From: Salimicrobium album
Lineage (GTDB): Bacteria; Bacillota; Bacilli; Bacillales; Halobacillaceae
Direction of reading: 5' to 3'
Length of the DNA stretch: 64,000 nt
Assembly: GCF_900107115.1 (NCBI RefSeq)
Contig: NZ_FNOS01000002.1
Location: 62,001 to 126,000 of the forward strand
The translations under genes were made by a program, and so were the position numbers. The notes beneath the pieces were generated by a model. The model saw only the letters and a program-made list of their open reading frames with translations. It made no database searches and was not told where the DNA came from. Below, one piece after another: positions 19,084 through 28,217 of this stretch (its first letter is position 1; every line of letters begins with the position of its first letter).

Positions 19084-19560
19084 ATGCTTGATAAAAAACG
19101 TAAACTCGGTAAAAAAATCGATGAATTAAAAGTTGGCGAGGTGTATGAAAAGGTCTGTGAAGTGAATGATAAAGACCTGCTGATTTACATGGGCTTAACC
19201 GACGACGCCAATCCCCTTTATCTTCAACATGATTATGCCTCACAGACTCCTTTTCAACGTCCTGTCGTGCCGCCTGTTATGCTCCAGGGAATGATTTCCC
19301 AAGCTGTATCCATGCACCTGCCCGGCCCCGGCAGCCACCTTACCTATCAGGAAATCACCTACCCTAAACATGTCCATCATTATGAAACAGTCACCTTCAC
19401 CTATAAAATCGAAAAAATCTTGGACGAGGAGCACTTGATCTATATAAGTGTACAGGGTGAGGACAGTTCGGGTGATGTGGTAGTTCATGGAACGCTTCAC
19501 GTGGTACCGCCCTATGAGCCTGGTTCTTTGAACTCTATATCCCTTGAGAACTTTTATTAA
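19084..19560 (+). CDS. MaoC-like hot-dog dehydratase-family protein
   Basis: 158 residues. Hot-dog fold resembling MaoC/(R)-enoyl-CoA hydratases: an N-terminal region (KKIDELKVGEVYEKVCEVND), then the hydratase-like signature DDANPLYLQHDYA in which the D-x4-N-P and the following His match the catalytic Asp/His pair, then VVPPVMLQGMISQA. Such enzymes hydrate enoyl-CoA, so a role near fatty-acid metabolism is possible, but no substrate can be read from the sequence. AAAAGGAGG precedes the ATG. It occupies the spot between mdh and phoP. Confidence 0.75.
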   Translation: MLDKKRKLGKKIDELKVGEVYEKVCEVNDKDLLIYMGLTDDANPLYLQHDYASQTPFQRPVVPPVMLQGMISQAVSMHLPGPGSHLTYQEITYPKHVHHYETVTFTYKIEKILDEEHLIYISVQGEDSSGDVVVHGTLHVVPPYEPGSLNSISLENFY

Positions 19561-19647
19561 TATTTTGTAAAATTTGTTCACTAATGAAGAAATGTACAGG
19601 GGATACAAGGTATGATAGAGAAAAGTCAGAAATAGGGGGCAGGGGGA

Positions 19648-20352
19648 ATGAAGAAAAAGATTTTGATAGTGGATGATGAAGAATCGATCGTCACCCTTCT
19701 CAAATACAATATAGAACAGGCCGGATATGAAACGGAAGTGGCGTACAACGGAGCTGAAGCGTTCGAAAAAGCTGCAGCCCAGACGTTCGATCTGATTGTA
19801 CTTGATCTGATGTTACCCGAAGTGGAAGGGGTTGAAGTATGCAAGCGATTGAGGCAGAGACGTATCGAAACGCCGATTCTGATGCTGACGGCAAAAGATG
19901 AAGAGTTCGATAAAGTTTTTGGTCTGGAAATCGGAGCAGACGATTATATGACGAAACCTTTCAGTCCGAGAGAAGTGACAGCAAGAATTAAAGCTATTTT
20001 AAGACGTATCGATAAAAAAGAGAGCAGTGGAAAAGAGGAGCTGCTTACAGTCAAAGATCTTGAAATTTATCCTGCTCAGTATGAGGCTGCTATAAAAGGG
20101 GAATGGCTGACCCTCACTCCGAAAGAGTTCGAACTGCTATTGTATCTGGCCAGAAATCTCGGTCGGGTCCTGTCAAGAAATCAGTTGCTTCAGTACGTGT
20201 GGAATTATGACTTTGCCGGAGATACGAGAATCGTCGATGTACATGTAAGTCACTTGCGGGAGAAAATCGAACCGGTAACAAAAAAGCCCGCCTACATCAA
20301 AACGGTGCGCGGATTGGGTTACAAAATGGAGGATCCTTCCAAATATGAATAA
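19648..20352 (+). CDS. phoP: Phosphate-response regulator PhoP
   Basis: 234 residues. Receiver domain (1-120) with acidic pocket D9-D10, phosphoacceptor D53 in VLDLMLPE, and K103 in MTKPFSP. OmpR/PhoB winged helix (about 135-232) with TPKEFELLLYLARNLGRVLSR and DVHVSHLREKIEP. Identified as PhoP by synteny with mdh and polA and by the adjacent PhoR. Controls phosphate-starvation genes. The 3' end overlaps phoR by eight bases, so the two are translationally coupled. Confidence 0.93.
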   Translation: MKKKILIVDDEESIVTLLKYNIEQAGYETEVAYNGAEAFEKAAAQTFDLIVLDLMLPEVEGVEVCKRLRQRRIETPILMLTAKDEEFDKVFGLEIGADDYMTKPFSPREVTARIKAILRRIDKKESSGKEELLTVKDLEIYPAQYEAAIKGEWLTLTPKEFELLLYLARNLGRVLSRNQLLQYVWNYDFAGDTRIVDVHVSHLREKIEPVTKKPAYIKTVRGLGYKMEDPSKYE

Positions 20353-21802
20353 TAATGGACGAATACTACTTGTTTATGCTCTTATCATTCTAATACTTAT
20401 GCTTTCTTTCGGTCTCGTCCTTGCCCAATACGCTCAGCAGTCTATCATAGAGGTAGTCGGCGAGAACGGAATGGAACGCGCGGAGGAAGCGTCCAGAAAT
20501 ATATGGTTTATGACGTTCATAATGATTTCTGTGATTGCTATGGCATTGATAACTATATGCTATCAGATATTCATCAAATACGTCGATCCTATGCGTAAAG
20601 CCACAGATACTGCGGAAGAGCTCTCCCATGGAAATTACAGGGCCCGGGCGGACTCGGGGGTATTCGGAGACGCCGGAAGACTCGGAGCAGTCATAAACGA
20701 ACTGGGTAGACATCTGAAAGAACTGACGAGCGTCCAGGGAATGCAGGAAACGCGCTTAAGTGCTGTCATTAATCATATGAGCAGCGGTCTCGTCCTTATC
20801 GATGAAAAAGGTTATATTCAGCTGGTCAATGAATCTTTCATCCGCACTTTTAAAGAAGACAAAGCTTATTATCTTGATTACCTCTATCATGAAGTGGTTC
20901 CCCACGAGGAAGTTCAGAGTGTAGTGGAAAACGTTTATATGTTCGAAGAGCCGGACAGTCAGATGCTTACAATACAGCGGGGACTCGAAAGAAAATTTAT
21001 ACAGGTGAACGGCGCGCCTATTTTCAAAGAGAATAAACGGTGGCAGGGGGTCGTACTCGTATTTCATGACATTACGGAACTGAAGAAGCTGGAACAGATG
21101 CGAAAAGATTTTGTAGCCAATGTCTCCCATGAGCTCAAAACCCCGATAACATCGATAAGAGGTTTTGCTGAGACCCTTCTGGAGGGAGCTGCGGAAGACA
21201 AAGAAAAGAATGAACAGTTTTTGGGAATTATGCTGAAAGAAAGCACGAGACTGGAAACGCTCATTCATGACCTGCTTGAATTAACGAAAATAGAACGTGA
21301 AGATTTTCAACTGTCCCTCCAGCAGGTGAACATAACCGACCTGGTGATGGAGACGAAGAAACTCGTCCAGACTCAGGCAGACAGGAAGGGTATCCGTATT
21401 TCGGAACATTTGGATACAGATGCTGTCTGTGAAGGGGACTCTACCAGGATTAGGCAGGTGCTGATCAACATATTATCGAATGCGATTACTTACACACCGG
21501 ACCGCGGCGAAATTAACGTGAGACTGCACGATGAAAAAGATCGGATCACTGTTTCCGTTTCCGACTCAGGGATAGGAATTCCTCCGGAAGAAATACCGCG
21601 ACTATTCGAACGTTTTTATCGGGTGGACCGGGCCAGAAGCAGGAACTCGGGCGGAACCGGCCTTGGCCTTGCTATCGTTAAGCACATTATGGAGGCGCAC
21701 CGGGGAGAAGTTTACGTACAGAGTGTGCCGGGAGAGGGTTCTGAGTTTACCCTCGTTTTTCACAAGGTAACAGGAGAAAAAATCTTTCCGGCCGAAGAGT
21801 AG
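20345..21802 (+). CDS. phoR: Phosphate-sensing histidine kinase PhoR, short sensor form
   Basis: 485 residues. Two membrane helices (about 6-27 and 53-75) are separated by only about 25 residues, so the large extracytoplasmic PAS-like domain of B. subtilis PhoR (579 residues) is missing. A HAMP linker (about 77-125), a cytoplasmic PAS (about 135-245), HisKA with H262 in NVSHELKTPITSIRG, and HATPase_c (N-box ILSNAITYT, G1 DSGIGIP, G2 GGTGLGL) follow. Partner of PhoP. Confidence 0.92.
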   Translation: MNNNGRILLVYALIILILMLSFGLVLAQYAQQSIIEVVGENGMERAEEASRNIWFMTFIMISVIAMALITICYQIFIKYVDPMRKATDTAEELSHGNYRARADSGVFGDAGRLGAVINELGRHLKELTSVQGMQETRLSAVINHMSSGLVLIDEKGYIQLVNESFIRTFKEDKAYYLDYLYHEVVPHEEVQSVVENVYMFEEPDSQMLTIQRGLERKFIQVNGAPIFKENKRWQGVVLVFHDITELKKLEQMRKDFVANVSHELKTPITSIRGFAETLLEGAAEDKEKNEQFLGIMLKESTRLETLIHDLLELTKIEREDFQLSLQQVNITDLVMETKKLVQTQADRKGIRISEHLDTDAVCEGDSTRIRQVLINILSNAITYTPDRGEINVRLHDEKDRITVSVSDSGIGIPPEEIPRLFERFYRVDRARSRNSGGTGLGLAIVKHIMEAHRGEVYVQSVPGEGSEFTLVFHKVTGEKIFPAEE

Positions 21803-21822
21803 TCCTGAAAAATAGTACTGCG

Positions 21823-21852
21823 GACAGAAGCGAATTGCTTCTGTCTTTTTTA
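21823..21852 (+). terminator. Terminator after phoR
   Basis: Perfect stem GACAGAAGC / GCTTCTGTC with loop GAATT, followed by a run of T. Confidence 0.92.
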
Positions 21853-21907
21853 TCTTGAAGTCGGGACGTGGTAAAATGAGTATAGCAAAAAAGGTAGGAG
21901 TGACGTT

Positions 21908-24538
21908 ATGGGAAATAAACTGGTTCTGATCGATGGTAACAGTATCGCTTATCGGGCGTTTTTCGCTTTACCCCTGTTGAACAATGACAAAGGCGTGTAT
22001 ACGAATGCGGTTTACGGTTTTACGACTATGCTGCTCAAAATTCTTGAGGAGGAATCCCCCGATCACATGTTAGTAGCATTTGACGCCGGGAAAACGACTT
22101 TTCGCCACAAAACTTACGAAGAATACAAAGGGGGCAGGCAAAAGACGCCTCCGGAACTCTCGGAACAGTTCCCTTTACTGCAGGAGCTGCTTGATTCTTT
22201 CGGTATAAGACATTACCAGCTTCCCCAGTACGAAGCGGATGATATTATCGGTACGCTTGCAAGAGAAGCGGAGAACCGGGGGGACGAAGTGACAGTCATT
22301 TCGGGAGATAAAGATCTGCTCCAGCTCGTCTCCGGAAATGTAACTGTCCGTCTTACGAAAAAAGGGATTACAAACGTGGAGACATATACACCCGGATTCC
22401 TTAAAGAGAAAATGGAGATAGATCCTGAGCAGGTCATTCATCTGAAAGCTCTGATGGGAGACAGTTCCGACAACATTCCGGGCGTCCCGGGCGTCGGTGA
22501 AAAGACAGCCGTCAAGTTGCTGAAACAATTCGGTACGCTTGAGAATCTGTATGATAATCTCGGGGAAGTAAGCGGAAAGAAACTGAAAGAAAAACTTGAA
22601 ACGAACAAAAATGAAGCTTATATGAGTAAAAAGCTTGTAACTATCGAACTGGAAGCTCCGTTGGAAATAGCCTTAACGGATACGGCTTACACGGGCTATG
22701 AACCGTCTGCTGTCCGGAAGCAGTTCCAGGACCTCGGATTTGAATCTCTTATTAATCGCATCGGAAGTGATGAGGAAGAAAGCAAAGCGGAGATGATTTC
22801 CGTAGAGGTAGAAAAAGAAAAACCGCTGACTGAAGATATTCTCCTGGATGAAACTGCGCTTATTGTCGAGATTCTTGAAGATAATTACCACACTTCACCT
22901 GTAGAAGCGATCGTTCTTTCCAATGAGAAGGGTGTCTTCGCTTTTTCACCGGAACAGCTCATGGAGTCTGACACATTCAAAACGTGGGCAGCCGACAGCT
23001 CCAGGCATAAATGGGTGTTTGACGCCAAACGTACGCTGGTTGCTTTTAAACGTTACGGTATTCCGGTAGAAGGGATTACGTTCGATGTATTGCTGGCCTC
23101 CTATCTTGTGAATCCTGCCGTAAACAACCATGATATACCAGCCATCAGTCATCGTCTCGGCGAAACAGGCATCCCGACGGACGAGGAGGTATACGGCAAA
23201 GGGGCTAAGCGGAAAAGGCCGGAAGATGATGTGCTTTATGAACACGCCGGTCGTAAGGCTCTCATGCTGTACCGGTTGAAGTCCAACCTGGAAGAGCAGC
23301 TTAAGCAGAATAAGCAGGAAGAACTGTTCCACAATTTAGAAATGCCTCTGGCTTTGATACTTGGTGAAATGGAATACACAGGGGTGCGCGTCGATGTGGA
23401 CCGGTTGAAGGAAATGGGAGAAGAGCTTGAAAGAAGACTTGAAGAAATCAAAAAAAGGATTTATGAACATGCCGGAGAGGAGTTTAATATCAACTCTCCT
23501 AAACAGCTTGGCCCTGTTCTTTTCGAGAAATTAGGACTGCCGCCGCTTAAGAAAACGAAGACGGGGTATTCGACAGCTGCAGATGTACTGGAGCAATTAT
23601 CTTCCCAGCATGAAATCATCGATGAGATTCTTCTGTACCGGCAGCTGGGCAAACTTCAATCCACTTACATCGAAGGTTTGTTGAAGGTGGTTCACAAGGA
23701 GACCGGCAAAGTTCATACAAGGTTCAACCAGGCACTTACCCAGACAGGGAGATTGAGTTCCGCGGATCCGAACCTGCAGAATATCCCTATCCGGCTGGAA
23801 GAAGGAAGAAAAATCCGGCAGGCGTTCATCCCTTCCAGACAGGGGTGGGTCATATTTGCCAGTGATTATTCACAAATCGAGCTGCGTGTTCTGGCACACA
23901 TGTCCGGAGACGAAAAACTGATTCAATCGTTTCAAGAGGGAGAAGACGTACACACCAAAACGGCGAGTGAAGTGTTCGGCGTAGCACCGGAAGAAGTTGA
24001 TTCGGATATGCGGAGAAAAGCGAAAGCCGTGAACTTTGGTATCGTTTACGGGATTAGTGACTACGGCCTTTCCCAGAGTCTCGGAGTAAGCCGGAAAGAC
24101 GCTCAGATTTATATCGATGCATATTTTAAAAGTTACCCGAAAGTAAAAGAGTATATGCAGGACACAGTTCAGCAGGCCAGGGAAGAAGGGTACGTGGAGA
24201 CCCTTATGAACAGACGCAGATACCTTCCCGATATGAACAGTCGCAACTTCAATCGCAGGAATGCCGCTGAAAGGACGGCTATGAACACGCCGATCCAGGG
24301 GACCGCTGCCGATATAATCAAAAAAGCGATGATCGATATGGCAGCCCGTCTCAAGGAGGAGAAACTTGAAGCTACTATGCTTATGCAGGTGCATGACGAA
24401 CTGATTCTTGAGGTGCCTGAGCTGGAAGTGGAGAAGGTAACGGAAGCTGTCAGAGAAGTGATGGAAGAAACGGTGGAACTTACTGTTCCTCTCGAAGTGG
24501 ACCATTCTTACGGCAAGACCTGGTTCGACGCAAAATAG
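21908..24538 (+). CDS. polA: DNA polymerase I
   Basis: 876 residues, typical for Bacillus PolA. 5'-3' exonuclease domain (1 to about 290) with LVLIDGNSIAYRAF and the YEADDIIGTLA acidic cluster; a 3'-5' exonuclease-like domain (about 310-470) that lacks the catalytic acidic residues (first motif reads LIVEILEDN), so it is inactive as in other Bacillus enzymes; polymerase domain with motif A DYSQIELRVLAH, motif B RRKAKAVNFGIVYG and motif C QVHDELILEVP. Repair and Okazaki-fragment processing. AAAAGGTAGGAGTG precedes the ATG; mutM follows after 23 bases. Confidence 0.97.
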   Translation: MGNKLVLIDGNSIAYRAFFALPLLNNDKGVYTNAVYGFTTMLLKILEEESPDHMLVAFDAGKTTFRHKTYEEYKGGRQKTPPELSEQFPLLQELLDSFGIRHYQLPQYEADDIIGTLAREAENRGDEVTVISGDKDLLQLVSGNVTVRLTKKGITNVETYTPGFLKEKMEIDPEQVIHLKALMGDSSDNIPGVPGVGEKTAVKLLKQFGTLENLYDNLGEVSGKKLKEKLETNKNEAYMSKKLVTIELEAPLEIALTDTAYTGYEPSAVRKQFQDLGFESLINRIGSDEEESKAEMISVEVEKEKPLTEDILLDETALIVEILEDNYHTSPVEAIVLSNEKGVFAFSPEQLMESDTFKTWAADSSRHKWVFDAKRTLVAFKRYGIPVEGITFDVLLASYLVNPAVNNHDIPAISHRLGETGIPTDEEVYGKGAKRKRPEDDVLYEHAGRKALMLYRLKSNLEEQLKQNKQEELFHNLEMPLALILGEMEYTGVRVDVDRLKEMGEELERRLEEIKKRIYEHAGEEFNINSPKQLGPVLFEKLGLPPLKKTKTGYSTAADVLEQLSSQHEIIDEILLYRQLGKLQSTYIEGLLKVVHKETGKVHTRFNQALTQTGRLSSADPNLQNIPIRLEEGRKIRQAFIPSRQGWVIFASDYSQIELRVLAHMSGDEKLIQSFQEGEDVHTKTASEVFGVAPEEVDSDMRRKAKAVNFGIVYGISDYGLSQSLGVSRKDAQIYIDAYFKSYPKVKEYMQDTVQQAREEGYVETLMNRRRYLPDMNSRNFNRRNAAERTAMNTPIQGTAADIIKKAMIDMAARLKEEKLEATMLMQVHDELILEVPELEVEKVTEAVREVMEETVELTVPLEVDHSYGKTWFDAK

Positions 24539-24561
24539 GAAGTGATGAAGGAGGGGAAAAA

Positions 24562-25386
24562 ATGCCGGAACTGCCTGAGGTTGATGCAGTGAAACAGTCT
24601 TTGCTGAAACAGGTTACGGGAAAACGGATCAGTCGGGTAGAAGTTTTCTGGCCCTCTATAGTAAAAGTACCTGAAGACAGAAAACAGTTTGAAGAGATGC
24701 TCCAGGGACAGGAACTGCAAGGAGTGGACAGAAAGGGGAAATTCCTCATTCTCCACCTGGACGACTTTTCGCTTGTTTCTCACTTGCGGATGGAGGGCAA
24801 GTATTTTGTAAGAAACGGGGAAGAACCGAAAGACAAGCATACTCACATCATTTTCACATTCGAGGACGGGTCGAGTCTTCACTATAATGATGTAAGGAAA
24901 TTTGGAACGATGCATCTGTTTGATAAAGGGGAAGAATATAATAACAAACCGCTTAATACGCTGGGGCCGGATCCTATCGAAGGACGGTTCACTCCGGAAT
25001 ATATGTATGAACAGCTTCAAAGAACCACCAGAAGAATCAAAACAATACTTCTTGATCAGAGTGTAGTGGCGGGATTCGGGAATATCTATGTGGACGAAAC
25101 ACTTTTCAGATCAGGCGTTCATCCGGAACGACTTGGGAGTTCTCTTGACAGGGAAACAGTGAAAAGAATAGTGGAGGAAGGAGAGAAAGTTATCAGGGAA
25201 GCGATGGAAGCCGGCGGCTCCACTATCCGCTCCTACAGCAGAAGTGACGGGAGCCGGGGAGAGTATCAGAACAAGTTGTTCGTGTACGGAAAAGAAGGGG
25301 AACCCTGTCCCGTCTGCCGGAGACCGATTACCAAAACAAAAGTAGGCGGACGCGGAACACACGTATGCTATTATTGTCAGGAATGA
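24562..25386 (+). CDS. mutM: Formamidopyrimidine-DNA glycosylase
   Basis: 274 residues. Begins MPELPEVD, giving the catalytic N-terminal Pro and Glu once Met is removed; helix-two-turn-helix region with DQSVVAGFGNIYVDE; C-terminal zinc finger with four Cys (CPVC and CYYC). Removes 8-oxoguanine and other oxidised purines and nicks the strand. GAAGGAGGGG precedes the ATG. Cotranscribed with polA, a DNA-repair pairing conserved in Bacilli. Confidence 0.96.
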   Translation: MPELPEVDAVKQSLLKQVTGKRISRVEVFWPSIVKVPEDRKQFEEMLQGQELQGVDRKGKFLILHLDDFSLVSHLRMEGKYFVRNGEEPKDKHTHIIFTFEDGSSLHYNDVRKFGTMHLFDKGEEYNNKPLNTLGPDPIEGRFTPEYMYEQLQRTTRRIKTILLDQSVVAGFGNIYVDETLFRSGVHPERLGSSLDRETVKRIVEEGEKVIREAMEAGGSTIRSYSRSDGSRGEYQNKLFVYGKEGEPCPVCRRPITKTKVGGRGTHVCYYCQE

Positions 25387-25439
25387 AGAAATTATAAGTA
25401 CGCCATGAAACAGCTGAAGAATAAAAGAAGACCTGTTTT

Positions 25440-25471
25440 CCGGTCCGGCACTCCCCGGGCCGGAAGCCGGT
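25440..25471. other. GC-rich hairpin between mutM and coaE
   Basis: TCCGG at 25444-25448 pairs with CCGGA at 25460-25464, and flanking CCGG copies can extend the structure. No T run follows, so it is not an obvious terminator; it lies 25 bases before the coaE ribosome site. Confidence 0.4.
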
Positions 25472-25488
25472 ACGCAGGAGGATCTTAA

Positions 25489-26103
25489 ATGACTGTTGTG
25501 ATAGGACTTACAGGAAGTATCGCCACCGGAAAAAGCACGGTTTCGCGTATGTTTGCGGAGTGGGATATACCTGTAATTGATGCGGACAAGCTTTCCAGAG
25601 AAGTGGTGGAACCAGGCGAAGCGGCCTATGAAAAAATTGTTGATTTTTTTGGTGATAAAGTATTGTTACATACTGGTGAGATAGACAGACCGGCTCTTGG
25701 GAAGATTATTTTCGGTGATGAAGAAAAAAGAAAGCAGCTGAATGCTATTGTACATCCCGAAGTGCGCAAAAGGATGATAGAAAAAAGGGAGTATTACAAG
25801 GAACAAGGGGAAAACGCGGTTGTGCTGGACATACCTCTTCTGTATGAAAGCGGGCTGACGGACTACGTCAACAGGACGATGGTGGTGTTCGTCGATGAGG
25901 GCGTACAGCTGCAGAGACTTATGGAAAGGGATGGTTCCGCCAGGGAAGATGCGAATGAAAGGATAGCTTCCCAAATAAATATCGAAGAAAAAGCGCGTAT
26001 GGCAGATGCAGTGATTAATAACAATGGAAGTGTGGAAGAGACGAAGATCCAGGTAAGAAAACAGTTGGAAGAATGGGGGGTCCTGAAAAATCCTGAAAAA
26101 TAA
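25489..26103 (+). CDS. coaE: Dephospho-CoA kinase
   Basis: 204 residues. P-loop GLTGSIATGKSTV at 5-17, DADKLSREVVEPG substrate-binding segment, PALGKIIF, LDIPLLYESGL, and the lid region QLQRLMERDG. Phosphorylates dephospho-CoA with ATP, the last step of coenzyme A synthesis. GCAGGAGG precedes the ATG. Follows polA-mutM as in B. subtilis, but the sporulation gene ytaF of that neighbourhood is absent. Confidence 0.95.
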   Translation: MTVVIGLTGSIATGKSTVSRMFAEWDIPVIDADKLSREVVEPGEAAYEKIVDFFGDKVLLHTGEIDRPALGKIIFGDEEKRKQLNAIVHPEVRKRMIEKREYYKEQGENAVVLDIPLLYESGLTDYVNRTMVVFVDEGVQLQRLMERDGSAREDANERIASQINIEEKARMADAVINNNGSVEETKIQVRKQLEEWGVLKNPEK

Positions 26104-26141
26104 CAGGATTTTTAATTACCTACTAACAAAAACGATTACAA

Positions 26142-26152
26142 TATGATATACT
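26142..26152 (+). promoter_or_regulatory. CcpN-like box over the gapB -10
   Basis: TATGATATACT fits TRTGHYATAYW, the CcpN recognition pattern as I recall it for B. subtilis gapB and pckA. Its last six bases, TATACT (26147-26152), are the likely -10, so binding would block transcription during glycolysis. Confidence 0.5.
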
Positions 26153-26188
26153 ATTTTTAAATTATGATGACACAATGGAGGGGTACTT

Positions 26189-27223
26189 ATGGGTAAAGCA
26201 AAAGTAGCAATCAACGGACTTGGAAGAATCGGGCGGATGGTCCTGAGACAGTTGATTGACGATGATACAGTGGAATTGGCAGCTGTAAATGCGAGCTATC
26301 CACCGGAAACGCTGGCTCATATGATTAAATATGACAGCGTACACGGGAAACTGAATGCTGACATCGATCACACGGAGGAGGCACTGTACATCAATAATCA
26401 TAAGATAGCTCTTTGCCAGGAACGGGACCCTGCTCAATTACCGTGGGGACAAATGGGCATTGATGTCGTTATAGAAGCTACCGGTAAGTTCCGGGAAAGA
26501 GATGCTGCTGCGAAACATTTAAGTGCCGGTGCCGAAAAAGTCATTATTACGGCTCCCGGAAAACAGGCTGACGCTACTATTGTAATGGGTGTCAACAATG
26601 AAGCATACGACCACCACAATCATCACGTAATTTCCAATGCTTCCTGCACGACGAACTGTCTTGCTCCGGTAGTGAAAATTCTCGAAGATGAGTTCGGCAT
26701 TGTTGACGGTCTCATGACCACCGTGCACTCGTTCACCAACGACCAGCAGAATCTGGACAACCCGCATAAAGATTTGCGGCGTGCCCGGGGATGCACCCAG
26801 TCGATCATCCCTACTTCCACCGGGGCAGCCAGAGCTATCTCGGAAGTTGTGCCCGAACTTGAAGGGAAACTTAACGGTATGGCCTTACGCGTGCCGACGC
26901 CTAACGTTTCTCTTATCGATCTCGTAGTCGATTTGAAAGAAGACGTCACTAAGGAAGATGTAAACGAAACATTCAAAAGAGCGAGTGAAGACGGAATGAA
27001 AAATATTCTTTCCTATTCCGACGAACCCCTCGTTTCAATCGACTATACCTCTTCACCTTACTCTTCCATCATCGATGGTCTGACTACACAGGTGGTAGGA
27101 GACAGAAAAGTGAAGGTGCTTGCCTGGTACGACAACGAATGGGGATACTCCGCACGCACTGTCGATTTGACGAAAATGGTAGCAGAACAACTGATGAGCG
27201 AAAAAAAACAAAAAGTATCGTGA
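26189..27223 (+). CDS. gapB: Gluconeogenic glyceraldehyde-3-phosphate dehydrogenase GapB
   Basis: 344 residues. Rossmann start VAINGLGRIGRMVLRQ, catalytic Cys153 in NASCTTNCLAP, and a C-terminal WYDNEWGYSARTVDL. At the end of strand 2 the NAD-binding Asp of glycolytic GapA is replaced by Asn in AAVNASYPPETLAH, matching the NADP-preferring GapB class, which runs the reaction in the gluconeogenic direction. ATGGAGGGGT precedes the ATG. Next to speD as in B. subtilis. Probably repressed by a CcpN-like protein. Confidence 0.93.
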   Translation: MGKAKVAINGLGRIGRMVLRQLIDDDTVELAAVNASYPPETLAHMIKYDSVHGKLNADIDHTEEALYINNHKIALCQERDPAQLPWGQMGIDVVIEATGKFRERDAAAKHLSAGAEKVIITAPGKQADATIVMGVNNEAYDHHNHHVISNASCTTNCLAPVVKILEDEFGIVDGLMTTVHSFTNDQQNLDNPHKDLRRARGCTQSIIPTSTGAARAISEVVPELEGKLNGMALRVPTPNVSLIDLVVDLKEDVTKEDVNETFKRASEDGMKNILSYSDEPLVSIDYTSSPYSSIIDGLTTQVVGDRKVKVLAWYDNEWGYSARTVDLTKMVAEQLMSEKKQKVS

Positions 27224-27257
27224 CCTCAAAGCTAACGCTTTGAGGTTTCCTTTTTTT
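27223..27257 (+). terminator. Terminator after gapB
   Basis: ACCTCAAAGC / GCTTTGAGGT stem with a TAAC loop starting in the stop codon, followed by a long T run. Confidence 0.85.
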
Positions 27258-27373
27258 ACGGGGGGATGTTACGATTTCAAAAAGGCAGTGGACCTGCTGA
27301 GTTCACTCAGCGGGGGAGACTGTAACGGGAATGTTCAGTTCGATTGACGCATGAAAGGGAGAAGAGGTCTGTC

Positions 27374-27730
27374 ATGAATACATTGGGAAGACACATACTT
27401 GGGGACTTATGGAACTGTGATATTTCCTGTCTCGAAGATATCGACTATGTTGAGAAATTATTTGTACGGGCAGCTTTGAAAGCCGGTGCTGAAGTAAGAG
27501 AAGTTGCGTTTCACAAATTTGCTCCACAGGGAGTGAGCGGAGTTGTGCTGATTTCTGAGTCACATCTGACTATTCACAGCTTCCCGGAACACGGGTATGC
27601 AAGTATAGATATTTATACGTGTGGCGACCATCTGCAGCCGGAGGAAGCTTTCCATACTATTGTGGAAGGATTGAAGTGCCGTAAGTATGATATAAATGAA
27701 ATCCGTCGGGGTGCCGTTTTTAATGGCTGA
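27374..27730 (+). CDS. speD: S-adenosylmethionine decarboxylase proenzyme
   Basis: 118 residues, a little shorter at the C-terminus than B. subtilis SpeD (126). Self-cleaves between Glu62 and Ser63 in the conserved [15 protein letters not shown] segment; Ser63 becomes the pyruvoyl group. His68 and Cys83 (YTCGD) are the processing and proton-donor residues at the positions known from Thermotoga SpeD. Supplies decarboxylated SAM for spermidine synthesis, so it serves the aminopropyltransferase at the left edge of the window. The ATG at 27374 follows GGGAGAAGAGG; the TTG-type start 30 bases upstream has no ribosome site. Confidence 0.93.
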   Translation: MNTLGRHILGDLWNCDISCLEDIDYVEKLFVRAALKAGAEVREVAFHKFAPQGVSGVVLISESHLTIHSFPEHGYASIDIYTCGDHLQPEEAFHTIVEGLKCRKYDINEIRRGAVFNG

Positions 27731-27810
27731 GCGTATAGTCAGTTTCGGTACGGAAGGAATCATGTTAAAATGATATATGTATAAAAACCCAGTGATGAGG
27801 AGAAGACTAA

Positions 27811-28185
27811 GTGAAAAATTTTATGTCAAGATATTTTTCCGATCACGCCGAGACGAGAGATCATCATCCGGATTCATCGTTGCAGACGAAATACTATAAA
27901 GCGAACAAAGATGAAATTTTCAGTATTGTTGAAGAGATGTTCCAGCCGCCTTCAAAAATAAAAGGTTCTTCCAGAGAGCGCGGCGAACTGACGGTGGAAT
28001 ACAGGGATGGAAGGAAAGCTTTTGTGGTTGTAACAATTATCATGGTCCGCCCCTACAGGAGCGCTGTCGATTTTTCAGTGACTACAGAATCAGCTCTTCC
28101 TTTTGATTTCGGATACAGTCATAAACTGGTGAGTCGGTTTTACGAAAAGCTGGAAGATAAATTACCAGTGGTGGAAAAAACTTAG
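27811..28185 (+). CDS. Conserved hypothetical cytosolic protein
   Basis: 124 residues, GTG start preceded by GATGAGGAGAAG. I do not recognise a named domain. No signal peptide or membrane helix; the sequence is mixed alpha/beta with a charged N-terminus (RYFSDHAETRDHHPDSS), a central basic stretch (SSRERGELTVEYRDGRKAFVV) and a C-terminal helix (HKLVSRFYEKLEDKLP). Similar short proteins sit between speD and nrdR in related halophilic Bacillaceae as far as I recall. It ends 32 bases before nrdR and is likely cotranscribed with it. Function unknown. Confidence 0.7.
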   Translation: MKNFMSRYFSDHAETRDHHPDSSLQTKYYKANKDEIFSIVEEMFQPPSKIKGSSRERGELTVEYRDGRKAFVVVTIIMVRPYRSAVDFSVTTESALPFDFGYSHKLVSRFYEKLEDKLPVVEKT

Positions 28186-28217
28186 ATACATATACTTCTG
28201 AATAGTGGAGATGATGA

